20,032 nt of DNA from positions 1 through 20,032 of IMG/VR virus record IMGVR_UViG_3300046002_007083; one strand, 5' to 3'. This DNA comes from a virus. The notes beneath the pieces were generated by a model, which was not told where the DNA came from, made no database searches, and saw only the letters and a program-made list of their open reading frames with translations. The translations under genes were made by a program, and so were the position numbers. This document shows, piece by piece, positions 19,035-20,032 of this stretch (positions within the stretch are counted from its first letter, which is position 1; each line of letters opens with the position of its first letter).

Positions 19035-19208
19035 CTACCCCTTGCGCCGACGCACCGAACAGGGCATACATTTGGTATCCGGGGTCTTGCGCCTGTAGCG
19101 CGGCCCCGTTGAGTTTCGCGCCAACGCGCACCACCATCGCCCGACCCAGTACCGATCATCACGAACACGCACCTGCACCTTGGCGGTCAGCGGCGGGCGA
19201 CACCCCAT
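19035..19208 (-). CDS. 57-aa cysteine-containing protein (short gene)
   Basis: A 57-aa minus-strand gene between two plus-strand genes. It starts at ATG 19208 and ends at TAG 19037-19035. The product is basic with cysteines at residues 3, 26, 46 and 49: segment YWVGRWWCALARN, then TPDTKCMPCSVRRRKG. The CxxC and the aromatic/basic pattern suggest a small zinc-binding or nucleic-acid-binding protein. Codons are G/C-ending as in the neighbours. The plus-strand frames across this stretch are poor. The weak point is the lack of a clear ribosome binding site. Confidence 0.5.
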   Translation of the reverse strand: MGCRPPLTAKVQVRVRDDRYWVGRWWCALARNSTGPRYRRKTPDTKCMPCSVRRRKG

Positions 19209-19238
19209 CAACACCCGTCCATGCGCGGAGATGCGTCA

Positions 19239-19577
19239 ATGGCTGGCTCGGGTGGCTATAGACGGGATAACAGAAGTCCAGAGGCGGAAGCCTACCGCCG
19301 CCTCTACAAGACGTCGCGCTGGCAGAAGTTGAGGGCAAGGCAACTCGCCTCTCATCCGTTATGCGCGATGTGCCAGGATCAAGGCAGGGTCACACCCGCT
19401 ACGGTCTGCGACCACATAGACCCGAAGATCAAGCGAGACCCCTCAAGGTTCTTCGACGGCCCCTTTCAGTCTCTCTGCGATGATCCCCGTTACCGCTGCC
19501 ACTCAAGCGGAAAGCAGCGCATGGAGAAGGGAAGCAAGCCCCGTCAGACGATTGGGCTAGACGGCTGGCCTATCTAG
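19239..19577 (+). CDS. HNH endonuclease next to the packaging region
   Basis: A 112-aa nuclease of the phage HNH type. CAMC (C42, C45) and CDDPRYRC (C80, C87) hold a structural zinc; the HNH core is CDHIDPKI (H59) and CHSSGKQ (H88), between which GPFQSLC gives the 'LC-xx-CH' pattern. Such proteins are often located beside the small terminase gene and can take part in DNA packaging or cleavage at the cohesive end. The ATG at 19239 has GGAG 8 nt upstream; an earlier ATG at 19221 is possible. It converges with the lipoprotein gene. Confidence 0.85.
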   Translation: MAGSGGYRRDNRSPEAEAYRRLYKTSRWQKLRARQLASHPLCAMCQDQGRVTPATVCDHIDPKIKRDPSRFFDGPFQSLCDDPRYRCHSSGKQRMEKGSKPRQTIGLDGWPI

Positions 19578-19938
19578 GACACTCGTACGTCGCTTCCCAC
19601 GCAAAGCCGGTGATCTGGGCCAGGTCAGTGACCTTGCACCCCATGCCCTCGGCATAGGCCACGGCGGCACCCATCACGGCAGGACGGATGCGGTTAGATG
19701 CCGCTGCGCTGTCCAGCAAAGCGTCAGCGTTCAAGACGCCCTTCATCGCCACCTTGCCCATAGGCTGAATGTAGATCGTCTGCTCAGTCGGGTGACGACG
19801 AACCTTGAACGAACCTGCGTCGGTCGTCAGGTCTTCGAGCTTGTAAGGCGTCGATGTCTCATAGGTCACAAGGCGACTGTAGGAAGCGCATCCCGAAAGG
19901 GCGACGCTCAACACCGCAAGAGTAACAACAGACCGCAT
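19570..19938 (-). CDS. Small lipoprotein (possible moron gene)
   Basis: A 122-aa lipoprotein. MRSVVTLAVLSVALSGCASY is a signal peptide with lipobox LSGC (Cys 17). The rest is unknown, with LEDLTTDAGSFKVRRHP, an Ala-rich helix (PAVMGAAVAYAEGMGCK) and a final FAWEATYECPR. The ribosome binding site GAGGAGAAG is strong. It is read opposite to its neighbours and has its own start region, so it looks like a moron or lysogenic-conversion gene. Its last 8 nt overlap the HNH gene end to end. Confidence 0.7.
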   Translation of the reverse strand: MRSVVTLAVLSVALSGCASYSRLVTYETSTPYKLEDLTTDAGSFKVRRHPTEQTIYIQPMGKVAMKGVLNADALLDSAAASNRIRPAVMGAAVAYAEGMGCKVTDLAQITGFAWEATYECPR

Positions 19939-19987
19939 CCGCTTCTCCTCAACCGCGTGCGTTCATACGCGCATAAGGGGAGGGGGA

Positions 19988-19993
19988 GGTCAA
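19988..19993 (-). promoter_or_regulatory. -35-like hexamer upstream of the lipoprotein gene
   Basis: TTGACC on the minus strand, about 50 nt before the lipoprotein start. The nearest -10-like sequences (TATGAA 20 nt later, CGTATG 18 nt later) are off or weak, so the promoter is only suggested. The stretch 19939-20032 has no clear gene. Confidence 0.3.
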
Positions 19994-20032
19994 ATCGCTA
20001 GGTTCATCGGCGGCTAGACCGGCGCGGTTTTC

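Noticed and set aside
1-20032. CRISPR arrays, tRNA or rRNA genes and insertion sequences.
   Set aside because: I saw no regular spaced repeats, no tRNA-like clover-leaf or TTCGA-type arm next to the integrase, no rRNA-like sequence and no transposase motif in any reading.

Overview
The window is high-GC DNA from a temperate double-stranded DNA tailed phage (probably a siphovirus) or prophage of an alphaproteobacterium. Caulobacterales such as Brevundimonas or Caulobacter are the best guess. The reasons are a GcrA-like regulator, ERF/Gp157/NinB recombination genes, a short Cro/CI-type repressor and an HNH gene at the right edge of the kind usually found beside terminase. The host is an inference; nothing in the window fixes it.

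Layout. (1) 1-2914, plus strand: the end of the structural region (the last codons of one protein, a tail-type beta protein, two unknowns) and then a lysis cassette. The cassette holds an XhlA-like coiled-coil membrane protein, a two-TM holin candidate, a 33-aa one-TM peptide, an M15 endolysin, an i-spanin and a lipoprotein o-spanin that starts inside it. (2) 2952-6135, minus strand: an integrase operon with its own promoter (TTGACA at 6135-6130). It contains two unknown genes, a tyrosine integrase, and three small genes including a phage ABA-sandwich protein. (3) 6173-11641, minus strand: a long early-left operon. From its promoter end it carries a series of small proteins with two 28-aa single-TM peptides, ERF annealing protein, Gp157, a GC-poor cysteine-rich gene, NinB, a Lar-like zinc-ribbon protein and, last, an AlpA/Xis-like helix-turn-helix protein. 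(4) 11642-12190: the lysis/lysogeny switch, with a 109-aa repressor read leftward between two operator regions. (5) 12191-19032, plus strand: an early-right replication operon. It encodes a Cro-like protein, SNF2-type helicase, beta-class DNA methyltransferase, HNH nuclease, DnaA-domain-IV-like protein, YdaU/DUF1376 protein, a possible helicase loader, a double GcrA/Myb-repeat protein and others, almost all joined by 4-nt ATGA overlaps. (6) 19035-19938: a probable 57-aa minus-strand Cys protein, an HNH nuclease and a convergent lipoprotein gene.

How it works together. The repressor gene is flanked by two near-identical 17-bp palindromes on the left (11669-11685, 11704-11720). On its right are one perfect palindrome (12172-12188) and one degenerate site (12137-12153). 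Both pairs are exactly 35 bp apart. On each side a TTGAC(A/G) hexamer sits 4-5 nt before the promoter-proximal operator, so one regulator probably controls the leftward (recombination/Xis) and rightward (replication) operons together. The rightward transcript may be leaderless. The integrase operon promoter has two 8-bp direct repeats one helical turn apart just upstream of its -35, a natural place for an activator or Xis.

The most interesting items are the operator architecture, the repressor without a cleavage domain, the GcrA-like protein encoded with a DNA methyltransferase, the hidden small genes, and a strong hairpin inside an early-left gene.
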